Source of the DNA: Anaerolineae bacterium
GTDB taxonomy: Bacteria; Chloroflexota; Anaerolineae; Aggregatilineales; Phototrophicaceae
NCBI GenBank assembly: GCA_022823945.1
Contig: JAJEBK010000043.1
Location: forward strand, 62,001 to 126,000
DNA length: 64,000 nucleotides
Direction of reading: 5' to 3'
Below the pieces are notes generated by a model that was given only the letters and a program-made list of their open reading frames with translations, made no database searches and was not told the origin of the DNA. Below, one piece after another: positions 17,953 through 26,593 of the stretch. A program made the translations under genes and the position numbers. The number at the start of each line of letters is the position of its first letter. The stretch's first letter is position 1.

Positions 17953-19446
17953 ATGGAATTCGACCTCTGGGCGCAACTGCCCTCGGTCTTGCCCGAGATC
18001 GGCTTGACGGCGCTGGCAATCGTGGTGCTCTTCGCCGATTGTTATGGCTCGCAGGCTACGCGGCGCAATGTCGTGTACATCTCGGCTGTGTCGATGGCGC
18101 TGCTGGCGCTGGTGCCGCTGATCTGGCTGCCCGACCCCGCGCTCTATGAAAATGGCGCGCTTCTCTGGGGTGGCATGGTCAATTATGACCCGCTTGCGCA
18201 GATATTCAAAGTGATGCTGCTGCTGGGCGGCGCGGTAACTTGCGTGCTGGCGGCTGGTGACAAGGGCGTCGGCGACAAAGGCGAATTCTATCTCATCGTC
18301 ATCGTTGCCACGCTCGGCGGCATGATGATGTCCAGCGCCAGCGATCTGATCCTGGTTTTCGTCGCGCTCGAGACCCTGTCTATCCCGCTCTACATGCTGG
18401 CTAGTTTTCGTCGCGGCGATCAACGTTCTGCCGAAAGCGGCATGAAATACTTCCTGTATGGCGCATTCGCCTCGGCCATCATGTTATTTGGCTTCAGCCT
18501 GCTCTATGGCTTTACCGGCACGACAAACCTGGCTGCAATCGCCGATTCAATGAACAGCCTGGGTGATGGGCTGGTGGCGGTGATGGCCGCGTTGGTGATG
18601 GTGGTGCTTGGCTTCGGTTTCAAGATAGGCGCGGTGCCTTTCCACTTTTGGACTCCCGATGTGTATGAAGGCGCGCCAACGCCGGTGACGGCTTTCGTCA
18701 GCGTATCCAGCAAAGCCGCCAGTTTCGCGCTGTTGCTGCGCTTCATGACGGCGGTTTTCCCGGCCGATCTGGTCATTGCTGGCGTGGTCATCCAGGACTT
18801 CTGGATCAATCTGCTGGTGGTCATTTCCATCATCAGTATGAGCCTGGGCAACATCGTGGCTTTGCGGCAGACCAATATCAAGCGCCTGCTGGCTTATTCG
18901 TCAATCGCGCAAGCTGGTTATACGCTTATCGGCGTGGCAGCGCTGCAAGGCGAAAATCCCGACCTGGCGGTGGCGTCGGTCAGCTTCTATATGTTCATGT
19001 ATATCTTCACCAACCTGCTGGTTTTCGGCGGCGCGATTCTCTTCATCGCCAAGACGGACAGCGAGGAGATCAGCGATCTGGCCGGCTTGAATCGGCGCAG
19101 TCCCTGGCTGGCGCTATTCATGACCATTGGGTTGCTATCGCTGGGTGGCATCCCGCCGACAGCCGGTTTCTTCGGCAAGTTCTTTTTGTTCCAGGCAGCG
19201 GTCAACGCCAATTTGGTCGGCTTGGCGCTGATCGCCGTAACCAATGCCATCATCGCGCTCTACTATTACCTGGTTGTCATCAAGGTGATGTATGTTGATG
19301 TGGGACCAGACGATGATGTTGCGATAGGCATTCCGCGCGTGTATGGCTGGTCCTTGGGCATCACGGCGCTGGTGGTGATATTGCTGGGCACGATCATCGT
19401 AACGCCCATCTATAACTGGGCGACATTGGGCGCGGCAGGATTGTAA
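17953..19446 (+). CDS. nuoN: NADH-quinone oxidoreductase subunit N
   Basis: NuoN (497 residues) is the antiporter-like subunit closest to the NuoA/J/K helices. The TM5 Glu (FVALETLSIPLYMLA) and the TM7 Lys (FGFKIGAVPFHFWTPD) are present, and length is normal. The start immediately follows the nuoM2 stop, with GGAGG at 17941-17945 inside that gene. It is the last nuo gene; a 98-base gap leads to the atp genes. Confidence 0.94.
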   Translation: MEFDLWAQLPSVLPEIGLTALAIVVLFADCYGSQATRRNVVYISAVSMALLALVPLIWLPDPALYENGALLWGGMVNYDPLAQIFKVMLLLGGAVTCVLAAGDKGVGDKGEFYLIVIVATLGGMMMSSASDLILVFVALETLSIPLYMLASFRRGDQRSAESGMKYFLYGAFASAIMLFGFSLLYGFTGTTNLAAIADSMNSLGDGLVAVMAALVMVVLGFGFKIGAVPFHFWTPDVYEGAPTPVTAFVSVSSKAASFALLLRFMTAVFPADLVIAGVVIQDFWINLLVVISIISMSLGNIVALRQTNIKRLLAYSSIAQAGYTLIGVAALQGENPDLAVASVSFYMFMYIFTNLLVFGGAILFIAKTDSEEISDLAGLNRRSPWLALFMTIGLLSLGGIPPTAGFFGKFFLFQAAVNANLVGLALIAVTNAIIALYYYLVVIKVMYVDVGPDDDVAIGIPRVYGWSLGITALVVILLGTIIVTPIYNWATLGAAGL

Positions 19447-19544
19447 ATCGCTGTAGGCAGAGGTGGGCGATTGTGATAAACTTCACGCAGTCTGCCCGGA
19501 TGATAATTGGGTGGGCGAGTGCAAGATGAGACGACAAGCGATAG

Positions 19545-19814
19545 ATGAAGCCAAATAACAACCCCTTTTCGACATATGGATTGGTCGCGGGGGTGGTCGG
19601 GCAGGTGGGCTGTCTCCTCCTGCTTGTGATTTTGGGGACATTTTTGCTTGGCTTGGCTTTGGACGAGGTGCTGGGGACGCGCCCCACATTTGTGTTTATC
19701 ATGCTTGTGGCGAGCGTGCCTGTCAGTACCGGGATGATTATCTGGTATACCCGTTACAAAGCCAAACAGTTGCACCGCGCTGCTAGACAGAAGGAGGAAG
19801 GTATAAGTGAATAG
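19545..19814 (+). CDS. AtpZ/AtpI-like small membrane protein
   Basis: This 89-residue protein has two predicted membrane helices (about 13-37 and 47-67) and a basic C-terminal tail, the layout of AtpZ/AtpI proteins that help ATP synthase assembly or Mg/Ca uptake. It lies just upstream of atpB and overlaps it by 8 bases, the usual position for these proteins. The ribosome site before ATG 19545 is weak. The exact subfamily is uncertain; position is the strongest evidence. Confidence 0.75.
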   Translation: MKPNNNPFSTYGLVAGVVGQVGCLLLLVILGTFLLGLALDEVLGTRPTFVFIMLVASVPVSTGMIIWYTRYKAKQLHRAARQKEEGISE

Positions 19815-21213
19815 CTTTTGGAACGGAAAACGCCGCTATGTCGCTTTGCTGTTGTTCCTGGCTGGCGTATTTGTCGCGCTGGTTGTGCCGCCGGTCATCC
19901 CATTCATTCAGCTGGCTGGCGAAAATCTCCCGGCGGGGTACGATATCCCCTTCACGGATATTCGCATTACCAATACGCTCGTAGCCGCGGTGATCGTGTG
20001 GGTCTTGCTGTTGCTGTTCATCGTGTACATTGCGCGGCGGCGTCCCAGCGACGGTAGCGAAGTTCCGCCCGGTGGCTTCTACAATATGTTCGAGGCGCTG
20101 TATGAGGGCCTCATGGGCTTCATCGGCGGCATCGCTGGCGGCGCGCATTTCCGTTTGATCTTCAACATGTTCATGACCATCTTCCTCATCGTGCTGCTCT
20201 CAAATTGGATGTCGCTAATCCCAGGCGTCGATACCGTCGGCTTCATCCATCCGCATGTCAAGGAAAAATTTGATGCCGACACCGGGGAATACAAGGTCAT
20301 CACCACCGACGGCTTTGAGATCTATCAGGGCTTCCTGGGCATCTCCTATGTCAATGGACAATGCGATTGGATCAGCCCGGCCGATGAAGCGGCGGCCGAT
20401 GCTGCGGCGTTGGCTGCGGCTGATGCTGCGGCGCTGGCGGCTCAACAGGAGCAGCTTGAGGATGCGGCCTACGCTCGCTATCAAGCCGCGCACGTTGCGC
20501 ATGGCGACGATGACCATGCCGATGAAACCAGCGATGACCACGGCGAAGACAGCCATGGCGAAGAGGTCGTTGAACCCTCGACAACCAGCGCTGCTTATGA
20601 TGAAGTCTTGGCGGCGCGTGTGGCAGAAAAGCAAGCGCGCGCAGACCGCGGCTGTTATACCGGCGTGGCACCCGCTCCCTGGCAGGATGGCTATAGCGGC
20701 GACAAGGATGCCAAGAAAGAACCCATTCCACTGCACCCCGACCCAAGCAGCGAAGATGCGAAACGTGTGCCCTGGGTCGTTTTGCCGCTGGTGCGCGTCG
20801 CCTCGACCGATTTGAATATGACCTTGACCATCGCGATTATTTCCGTGGTCATGACCCAGTACATCGGTTTCAAGGCGCTGGGCATCGGCTATCTGACCAA
20901 GTTCTTCAACTTCGGCACGCTCTTTAAGTCGCCACTGGGCGGCATTGATGTGGCGGTCGGCTTGCTGGAGTTGATCGGCGACTTCGCCAAGATCCTCTCG
21001 TTCAGCTTCCGTCTTTTGGGCGCGATGTTCGCGGGGGCGATTCTGCTCTTCGTCATGAGCTTCCTGGTGCCGATTTTGCCGTGGCCCTTCTTCATCCTGG
21101 AGTTCTTCGTTGGTGCCATTCAGGCGCTGGTGTTCGCCCTGTTGACCGCGATATTCATGAATCTGGCGACGATCAGCCATCACCATGATGATGATCACGC
21201 CGATGAGCATTAG
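19807..21213 (+). CDS. atpB: F1Fo ATP synthase subunit a with large inserted loop
   Basis: Subunit a forms the proton half-channels of ATP synthase. At 468 residues it is far longer than the usual 230-300. The essential channel arginine is Arg402 (FSFRLLGAMFAG), and the STDLNMTLTIAI helix is typical. About 180 residues (roughly 145-325) are inserted between the NWMSLIPG segment and VPWVVLPLVRVASTDLN. The insert has an Ala-rich, likely helical part (194-212), a His/Asp/Glu-rich part (230-255) and two Cys (186 and 283). The reading frame is open and unbroken. The C-terminus ends in a His/Asp-rich tail. The start is GTG 19807 with a strong AAGGAGG 8 bases upstream; no nearby ATG has a better site. 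Confidence 0.9.
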   Translation: MNSFWNGKRRYVALLLFLAGVFVALVVPPVIPFIQLAGENLPAGYDIPFTDIRITNTLVAAVIVWVLLLLFIVYIARRRPSDGSEVPPGGFYNMFEALYEGLMGFIGGIAGGAHFRLIFNMFMTIFLIVLLSNWMSLIPGVDTVGFIHPHVKEKFDADTGEYKVITTDGFEIYQGFLGISYVNGQCDWISPADEAAADAAALAAADAAALAAQQEQLEDAAYARYQAAHVAHGDDDHADETSDDHGEDSHGEEVVEPSTTSAAYDEVLAARVAEKQARADRGCYTGVAPAPWQDGYSGDKDAKKEPIPLHPDPSSEDAKRVPWVVLPLVRVASTDLNMTLTIAIISVVMTQYIGFKALGIGYLTKFFNFGTLFKSPLGGIDVAVGLLELIGDFAKILSFSFRLLGAMFAGAILLFVMSFLVPILPWPFFILEFFVGAIQALVFALLTAIFMNLATISHHHDDDHADEH

Positions 21214-21262
21214 GTTTAGTCAAGCAAATCGCGCATAGCGAAAAAAACTGGAGGAAACATCG

Positions 21263-21505
21263 ATGGATCCACAAGCAACGATAGTTTTGGGTAAAGCGAT
21301 TGGCGCAGGCCTCGCCATGATTGGCGCGGCTGGTGGCGGCATCGGTATCGGGATTTCGGTCGGTGGCGCGGTGATGGCGATGGGGCGCAACCCCGACCAT
21401 ACAGCGACTATCCAGACCAACATGATCCTCGGCGTGGCTTTTGCCGAAGCGGTCGCCATTTATGCCCTGGTTGTATCGCTGATTATCCTGTTCGTACTTA
21501 GCTAG
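21263..21505 (+). CDS. atpE: F1Fo ATP synthase subunit c
   Basis: Subunit c (80 residues) forms the rotor ring. It has two helices: a glycine-rich first one (AAGGGIGIGISVGG) and a second with the ion-binding E62 (GVAFAEAVAIYALVV), joined by the polar loop GRNPD. The residues after E62 are Ala-Val rather than the Ser/Thr seen in sodium-type rings, so proton coupling is more likely. GGAGG lies about 8 bases before ATG 21263. Confidence 0.95.
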   Translation: MDPQATIVLGKAIGAGLAMIGAAGGGIGIGISVGGAVMAMGRNPDHTATIQTNMILGVAFAEAVAIYALVVSLIILFVLS

Positions 21506-21532
21506 GCGCCGCGCGAACAACAGGAGGAGACT

Positions 21533-22234
21533 ATGGAAGCACTGGGAATTAACCCCGGTACAATGCTCATTTGGCTGATCGCCTTCATCATGCTCTATGT
21601 ATTGCTGACGCGCTTCATCTATGATCCGCTGACCAATGTGTTGAACGAACGGCGCAACCGCATCGCCAAAGGCTTGGATGATGCCGCGGCCGCAGCGGCA
21701 GCCCGTCAAAATGCCGAAGCCGAAGCCGAGAAGATCCTGGCGCAGGCGCGCAGCGAAGCGCAAAAGGTCATCGACGAAGCGCGTGGTCGCGGTGAAGATG
21801 TCGCTAGTGGCATCGAGCAGGAAGCGCGTCAAACCGCCGCCAAGATCCAATACGATGCCCAGACCGAAGCAGTCGCCACGCGCAATGCCGAGCTGGGCAA
21901 CTTGCGCGAGCAAGTCCTGCAGATTTCGGTCGCGGTCGCCAGCCGCATCCTGGGCGAAAGCATCGACGCGGCAAAGCAGCAGTCGCTGGTCAACAGCTTC
22001 ATCGCCGAGCTGCCTGCCGATGCGCGTGGACTGGGCGGCAGCATAGAAGTCGTCAGCGCCATGCCGTTGACAGCAGACGAGCAAACGCAAATAACCGGCG
22101 AAGTCGGCGCTTCCGACGCCAGCTTCAGCGTAGATCCATCTATCCTGGGTGGCTTGATCGTGCGCTGGTCGGGCGGCATGGTCGATGGCAGCGTACGCTC
22201 GCAACTGAGCCAGATGGGTCGCAACCTGAATTAA
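21533..22234 (+). CDS. atpF: F1Fo ATP synthase subunit b with C-terminal delta-like domain
   Basis: This 233-residue protein begins like subunit b: one membrane helix (about 10-28) and a long Ala/Glu/Arg-rich coiled coil to about 160. The last 70 residues (EVVSAMPLTADEQ, then VDPSILGGLIVRWSGGMVDGSVRSQL) look like the C-terminal domain of the delta subunit (OSCP). It is therefore a b-delta C-domain fusion. The N-terminal delta domain, which contacts the alpha subunits, is not seen. GGAGGAG lies before ATG 21533. It is the last gene of the cluster; atpH, A, G, D and C do not follow, and a terminator sits at 22270-22306. Confidence 0.88.
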   Translation: MEALGINPGTMLIWLIAFIMLYVLLTRFIYDPLTNVLNERRNRIAKGLDDAAAAAAARQNAEAEAEKILAQARSEAQKVIDEARGRGEDVASGIEQEARQTAAKIQYDAQTEAVATRNAELGNLREQVLQISVAVASRILGESIDAAKQQSLVNSFIAELPADARGLGGSIEVVSAMPLTADEQTQITGEVGASDASFSVDPSILGGLIVRWSGGMVDGSVRSQLSQMGRNLN

Positions 22235-22269
22235 GCAAGCGATTCGCAGTTTCAAAACCCAACAACCAG

Positions 22270-22306
22270 ACGCGCTGGAGTGCATTCCGGCGCGTTTGTG
22301 TTTGTC
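22270..22306 (+). terminator. Rho-independent-type terminator after atpF
   Basis: Arms of 11 bases (22270-22280 and 22285-22295) pair with two wobble pairs around loop TGCA and are followed by TTGTGTTTGTC. It closes the nuo-atp block. Confidence 0.8.
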
Positions 22307-22361
22307 AAGCCCGCGCAATCGTGTTTGAATACGGGTGCGCCAAACCTTGGACCATTGCGCC

Positions 22362-23915
22362 ATGCCCAAATCCCTGCGCGACCTGCTCGCTGTCATCCCC
22401 ACTGCAGACATCGTCTCCAGCGCTGGCGACTTGACCACGCCCATCGGCGCGCCTGTGGTCGAATCCAGCCGGGAAGTCGAACCTGGCGGGCTCTTCGTGG
22501 CGCGGGCTGGGCAGACCACGGACGGACACCGCTATATCCCGGCGGCGATAGAAGCTGGCGCGGCGGCGATCGTGGGCGAGGCAGACATTCCTTCGCTGCC
22601 TATCCCCTACATTCGCGTGCGCAGTGCCCAGCAGGTTGTCGGCAAGCTGGCGGCGGCCTACCACGAGCTCCCGTCGCGCAAACTGGCCGTCATTGGCGTG
22701 ACCGGCACCGATGGCAAGACGACTACTTGTCACTTGCTGCACAGCATCCTGCAGCGCGCAGCCGGCATCCGACCCGGCTACATCAGCACGTTGTCAGCCG
22801 ACTTCGGCGCTGAGACCGCGCCGACTGGCTTGCATGTAACCACCCCGGGCGCCCCGCGCATTCAAGCCTACCTGGCGAAAATGGTCGAGGCGCGCCTCAC
22901 GCATTGCATCCTGGAAATGACCAGTCACGGCCTGGCGCAGGGACGGCTGAACGGGGTCGATATTGATTTGGCGGTGCTGACCAATGTCCAGCACGAGCAC
23001 CTTGATTATCATGGCAACTGGCAAGCCTACCGCGATGCCAAAGCCATCATGTTTCGCATGCTCGCCGATTCCTGGCGCAAGCCGGGCCTGCCCAAAACTT
23101 CGATTATCAATGCCGACGACCGATCGGCAGATTATTTTGCCGCGATACCGACCAGCCGCGTCTCGCGATATGGCCTCGAGAATGCCGCCGATTACCGCGC
23201 CAGCGACATCCAACGCCAGACGGCCGCCACCAGCTTCCGAACTTGTGAACGGACGATACAATTGCGTCTGCCCGGCGACTTCAACATTTCCAACGCCTTG
23301 GCGGCCATAGCTGCGGCGCGCGCTCTCGGTGTCGGGTGGGACGCGATAGGGCAGGGCATCGGCGCTGTAGAGTTGATCCCCGGGCGCATGGAACAACTAG
23401 CCGCGGGGCAAGACTTCATCGCCATGGTCGACTTCGCGCATACGCCAAATGCTCTGAGGAGCGCACTGACTGCTTGTCGGACCATGCTGGCAGATGGGGG
23501 ACGCATCATCGCCGTATTTGGCAGCGCTGGCCTGCGCGATGTGCAAAAGCGCCGCCTCATGGCCGAGACCTCGGCCGAGCTGGCGGATTTGTCCATTCTC
23601 ACTGCCGAAGACCCGCGCACGGAGTCGCTGGAGGATATTCTTGAGATGATGGCGCAAGGCTGTCGTGCGCATGGCGGCAGCGAGGGCGAGACATTCTGGC
23701 GCATACCCGATCGCGGCTTGGCCATATACCAAGCCTGCAGGTTGGCGCGGACGGGCGATCTGGTTATCGTCTGTGGCAAGGGACACGAGCAGAGCATGTG
23801 TTTTGGCACGACCGAATTTCCTTGGGACGACCGCGAGGCGCTGCGTTCGGCATTGGCTGGCGCGCCACTGGCCACCTTGCCCACAGCGGACAAGCGCAGC
23901 TATGCGGCGCATTGA
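22362..23915 (+). CDS. murE: MurE-type UDP-MurNAc-dipeptide ligase (third amino acid)
   Basis: MurE adds the third amino acid to UDP-MurNAc-L-Ala-D-Glu in the cytoplasm. The ATP loop GVTGTDGKTTT lies at 112-122, the likely carbamylated lysine is K227 (YRDAKAIMF), and the central and C-terminal Mur ligase domains are complete (517 residues). The amino-acid recognition motif, DNPR in diaminopimelate enzymes, reads EDPR (416-419). The upstream GCGGDRD-type loop reads GSAGLRD. The third residue may therefore not be meso-diaminopimelate. I chose ATG 22362; GTG 22335 is an in-frame alternative and neither has a strong ribosome site. It overlaps the next gene by 14 bases. Confidence 0.88.
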   Translation: MPKSLRDLLAVIPTADIVSSAGDLTTPIGAPVVESSREVEPGGLFVARAGQTTDGHRYIPAAIEAGAAAIVGEADIPSLPIPYIRVRSAQQVVGKLAAAYHELPSRKLAVIGVTGTDGKTTTCHLLHSILQRAAGIRPGYISTLSADFGAETAPTGLHVTTPGAPRIQAYLAKMVEARLTHCILEMTSHGLAQGRLNGVDIDLAVLTNVQHEHLDYHGNWQAYRDAKAIMFRMLADSWRKPGLPKTSIINADDRSADYFAAIPTSRVSRYGLENAADYRASDIQRQTAATSFRTCERTIQLRLPGDFNISNALAAIAAARALGVGWDAIGQGIGAVELIPGRMEQLAAGQDFIAMVDFAHTPNALRSALTACRTMLADGGRIIAVFGSAGLRDVQKRRLMAETSAELADLSILTAEDPRTESLEDILEMMAQGCRAHGGSEGETFWRIPDRGLAIYQACRLARTGDLVIVCGKGHEQSMCFGTTEFPWDDREALRSALAGAPLATLPTADKRSYAAH

Positions 23916-25593
23916 TTGGCTGGCGGTACCAGCGCTGCTGCTGTTTGCCGCGGCTCTGCGCATCATCGGCATCAGCTATGGTGGCTTGAATCCTGATTAC
24001 TTCCCGTCCTACGCGCCCTATGGCATGGCGCACGAGCAACTGCCCATCCAGCCGGATGAATACCTCAATGTCGCCACGCCGGTCAACATGTCGCTGCGCA
24101 AGCGGCTGAATCCCGATTTCTTTGAATATCCGTCTCTGATCATGAACAGCAATCTGGCGCTGTTTACGCTGACGGGTTCGCTGGAAGGCTATACGTTGGA
24201 GCCGCGGGCTGGGCGGTCGCTGCGCAATTATGCCGAGCATCGGCTGTATGTCCTTTCGCGCCTGTATTCGCTGGCTGGCGGCATGCTGCAGGTAGCCTGT
24301 GCCTATGCGATTGGGCGCATGCTGGCAGGGCGTTACGCAGCGTTATGCAGCGGCCTGCTGGTGGCGGTGAGCTTCACGCTGGTGCAGCACGCGCATTACA
24401 TCAAGCCGGGCACATTGGCGACGGGCTGGATGATGCTGGCGGCCTGGGCGGCGCTGGCTTCGTTGCATGCCCATGCTGCGCGCGATCGTTTTCGGATGAT
24501 TATGCTGGCCGGCATCGCCACAGGCCTGGCGGCAACGACGCGCTACAACGCGGTTGCAATCGCACCCTTGGTTGTCGCGGTTGGGTCGATCTTGGCATAC
24601 CGACATCGCGCCGAGGCATTTTGGCGCCGGGTTTTTGCCGCCTGGATGCTGATTCCACTGGTGTTCTTCGCGGGCAGCCCTTACATCTTGCGCGACTTCG
24701 GGCGCTTTTGGCAGGATTTCAGTTATATCGTCGGTCAATTCACGACCACGGGTGCCAATGTCGCCGACCATTTTCTGGTCGATCACATGACTGGGCTGGC
24801 TTATATTGTTCTGTATACAGCGGTCTTGGGACTGGGCATCCCGGCGCTGGCTTTCGCAGCCTTATCATTGGTCGCTTGCTGGCGTGGCGATGGCGCATGG
24901 CGGGCGCTCTCGCGTAGATCGTCGCGTTGGGGCGTCGCGCTGATCGCCGGACTGATCGTTCTGTATGCGGCGGTCGCTTTGCGCACCATCCGCCCCGGGC
25001 ACAGCGACAACCTCGGCATGTTGATGATGCCTTTCGTGGCGACGCTGGCTGGAATCGGCGCAGGCTGGTTGGTCGAGCGGCTGCCGGTGCCCCAGCGCCT
25101 GAGCATGCCGGCTGTCTTGTTGCTGCTGATCATCCAGCCGCTGACTTTGTCGCTGCAAGTCATAAAAGTGTTCAGCTTGCCCGATACCCGTCATATCATG
25201 CTGGATTTTGTGCATGAGCATATTGAACCAGGCGCAAGGTTCTTCCTCAATGGACCCTACAACCTGCCATTGGACGAGGCAATTTATCCCAATAGACAGC
25301 AGTTTGTCGTCTATGCGCCTGTGTTGCCCAGCGGCGATGAGTATGATTTCCTGGTCTATTCGGACGCGCTGGCATTCGACATTTTGCGTTCGGTAGACAT
25401 CGTGCCGCCGGCGGTTATCCAGCATCAGCATGAGATTTTGGCTGCGCATGATGCGGCGTATACACGCGTCGCAGAGATCGATCGTTTGCATTGGTTGGGT
25501 TCAGAAGCCATGATGAACACCGCATCGTATTGGCACCACCCCAGGTTAATCCTCTATTGTCTGAATGCAACCAGTTGTGAGGTTTTCGACTAA
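23902..25593 (+). CDS. GT39/ArnT-like polytopic glycosyltransferase
   Basis: This 563-residue integral membrane protein has about ten predicted helices and a C-terminal soluble part. The layout matches GT-C enzymes (PMT/ArnT-like, GT39), which use polyprenyl-phosphate sugars on the outer face of the membrane. An acidic D-E pair (QPDEYLNVA) follows the first helix in the expected catalytic loop. The sugar and acceptor cannot be told. ATG 23902 lies inside the end of murE. A GT2 enzyme and a polyprenyl-phosphate sugar transferase follow, suggesting a surface glycan pathway. Confidence 0.75.
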   Translation: MRRIDWLAVPALLLFAAALRIIGISYGGLNPDYFPSYAPYGMAHEQLPIQPDEYLNVATPVNMSLRKRLNPDFFEYPSLIMNSNLALFTLTGSLEGYTLEPRAGRSLRNYAEHRLYVLSRLYSLAGGMLQVACAYAIGRMLAGRYAALCSGLLVAVSFTLVQHAHYIKPGTLATGWMMLAAWAALASLHAHAARDRFRMIMLAGIATGLAATTRYNAVAIAPLVVAVGSILAYRHRAEAFWRRVFAAWMLIPLVFFAGSPYILRDFGRFWQDFSYIVGQFTTTGANVADHFLVDHMTGLAYIVLYTAVLGLGIPALAFAALSLVACWRGDGAWRALSRRSSRWGVALIAGLIVLYAAVALRTIRPGHSDNLGMLMMPFVATLAGIGAGWLVERLPVPQRLSMPAVLLLLIIQPLTLSLQVIKVFSLPDTRHIMLDFVHEHIEPGARFFLNGPYNLPLDEAIYPNRQQFVVYAPVLPSGDEYDFLVYSDALAFDILRSVDIVPPAVIQHQHEILAAHDAAYTRVAEIDRLHWLGSEAMMNTASYWHHPRLILYCLNATSCEVFD

Positions 25594-25657
25594 TCTGGCT
25601 GTACTGAATACCAGATGAGGCAGGCGCTCGCTGCGACAAAATGCAATGCAAAGCCTG

Positions 25658-25666
25658 TGCTAGAAT
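25658..25666 (+). promoter_or_regulatory. Extended -10 promoter before GT2 gene
   Basis: TGC directly precedes TAGAAT at 25661-25666, an extended -10 form. No good -35 box is seen. It lies about 30 bases before the GT2 start. Confidence 0.4.
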
Positions 25667-25696
25667 GGGCGCTGGTTGATCCCGCGAGAGGCGCTC

Positions 25697-26593
25697 TTGC
25701 ACGATATTGGCATCGTCATCGTCAACTGGAATACCTGCGACTTGCTGAGGCGCTGTCTGGAGACGGTCTTCAACAGCCAGGGCAAATTCAACATGCGCGT
25801 GGTGGTGGTCGACAACGCCTCCAGCGATGGCAGCGCAGGCATGGTTGCCGACTGCTTCCCGCAGGTCGAGTTGATCGCCAAAACCGACAATCTGGGCTAT
25901 CCGCGTGGCAACAATATCGGCTTGCGACGCTTGGGATTCCACGCAAAAGGCGATGTTTCTGCCGACGCGCCACGCTATGCCCTGCTGCTGAACCCCGATA
26001 CCGAATTGTCGCCCACCGCGCTGGCAAGCATGCTGGCTTTCATGGATTCGCGGCTGGATATCGGCGCTGCGGGACCAAAGCTGATCTTGCCCGATGGCAG
26101 CTTGGACCGAGCTTGCCGCCGCAGTTTTCCAACGCCTTTGGTCAGCTTTTATCACTTCGCTGGTTTGGCCAGGCTCTTCCCGCGCAGCCGCCGCTTCGGA
26201 CTGTATAACATGACCTTCGCCGATGAAAACCAGGACATAGAAGTCGACTCGGTGGTGGGCGCGTTTATGCAAGTGCGCCGCGAAGCCATCGAGCGCGTCG
26301 GCTTGCTGGACGAGACCTTCTTCATGTATGGCGAAGACCTGGACTGGGCGTATCGAGTCAAAGCGGCGGGCTACAAAATCTGGTATCATGCAGGTGTAAC
26401 AGTCAAGCATGTCAAACGGGCTGCCAGCCGTCAGAGTCCGCGCGCGCAATTTGAGTTTTGGCGGGCGATGCTGATCTTTTATCGCAAGCACTTTCGCCGC
26501 GGCACATGGCTGCCTGTCCATCTGTTGATCTTGGCTGCGCTGTTGTACAAAGGAGGTCCGAGCTTATGGCAGGAAATCCGCCGACCGACTTAA
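25697..26593 (+). CDS. Family 2 glycosyltransferase
   Basis: This 298-residue cytoplasmic GT-A enzyme has the family start DIGIVIVNWNTCDLL, the nucleotide-sugar site NASSDGS, the metal-binding LLLNPDTEL and the acceptor-side motif FFMYGEDLDWAYRVK. The set resembles rhamnosyl- and other sugar transferases of surface polysaccharide pathways. I chose TTG 25697 because GAGAGG lies 6 bases upstream; TTG 25676 would add seven residues. The end overlaps the following sugar transferase by 28 bases. Confidence 0.88.
   Translation: MHDIGIVIVNWNTCDLLRRCLETVFNSQGKFNMRVVVVDNASSDGSAGMVADCFPQVELIAKTDNLGYPRGNNIGLRRLGFHAKGDVSADAPRYALLLNPDTELSPTALASMLAFMDSRLDIGAAGPKLILPDGSLDRACRRSFPTPLVSFYHFAGLARLFPRSRRFGLYNMTFADENQDIEVDSVVGAFMQVRREAIERVGLLDETFFMYGEDLDWAYRVKAAGYKIWYHAGVTVKHVKRAASRQSPRAQFEFWRAMLIFYRKHFRRGTWLPVHLLILAALLYKGGPSLWQEIRRPT

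Noticed and set aside
20385..20460. Ala/Asp repeat in AtpB as a sequencing or assembly error
   Set aside because: The frame stays open across the whole insert and both flanks match subunit a in the same frame, so I keep it as real, with a note to check conservation.
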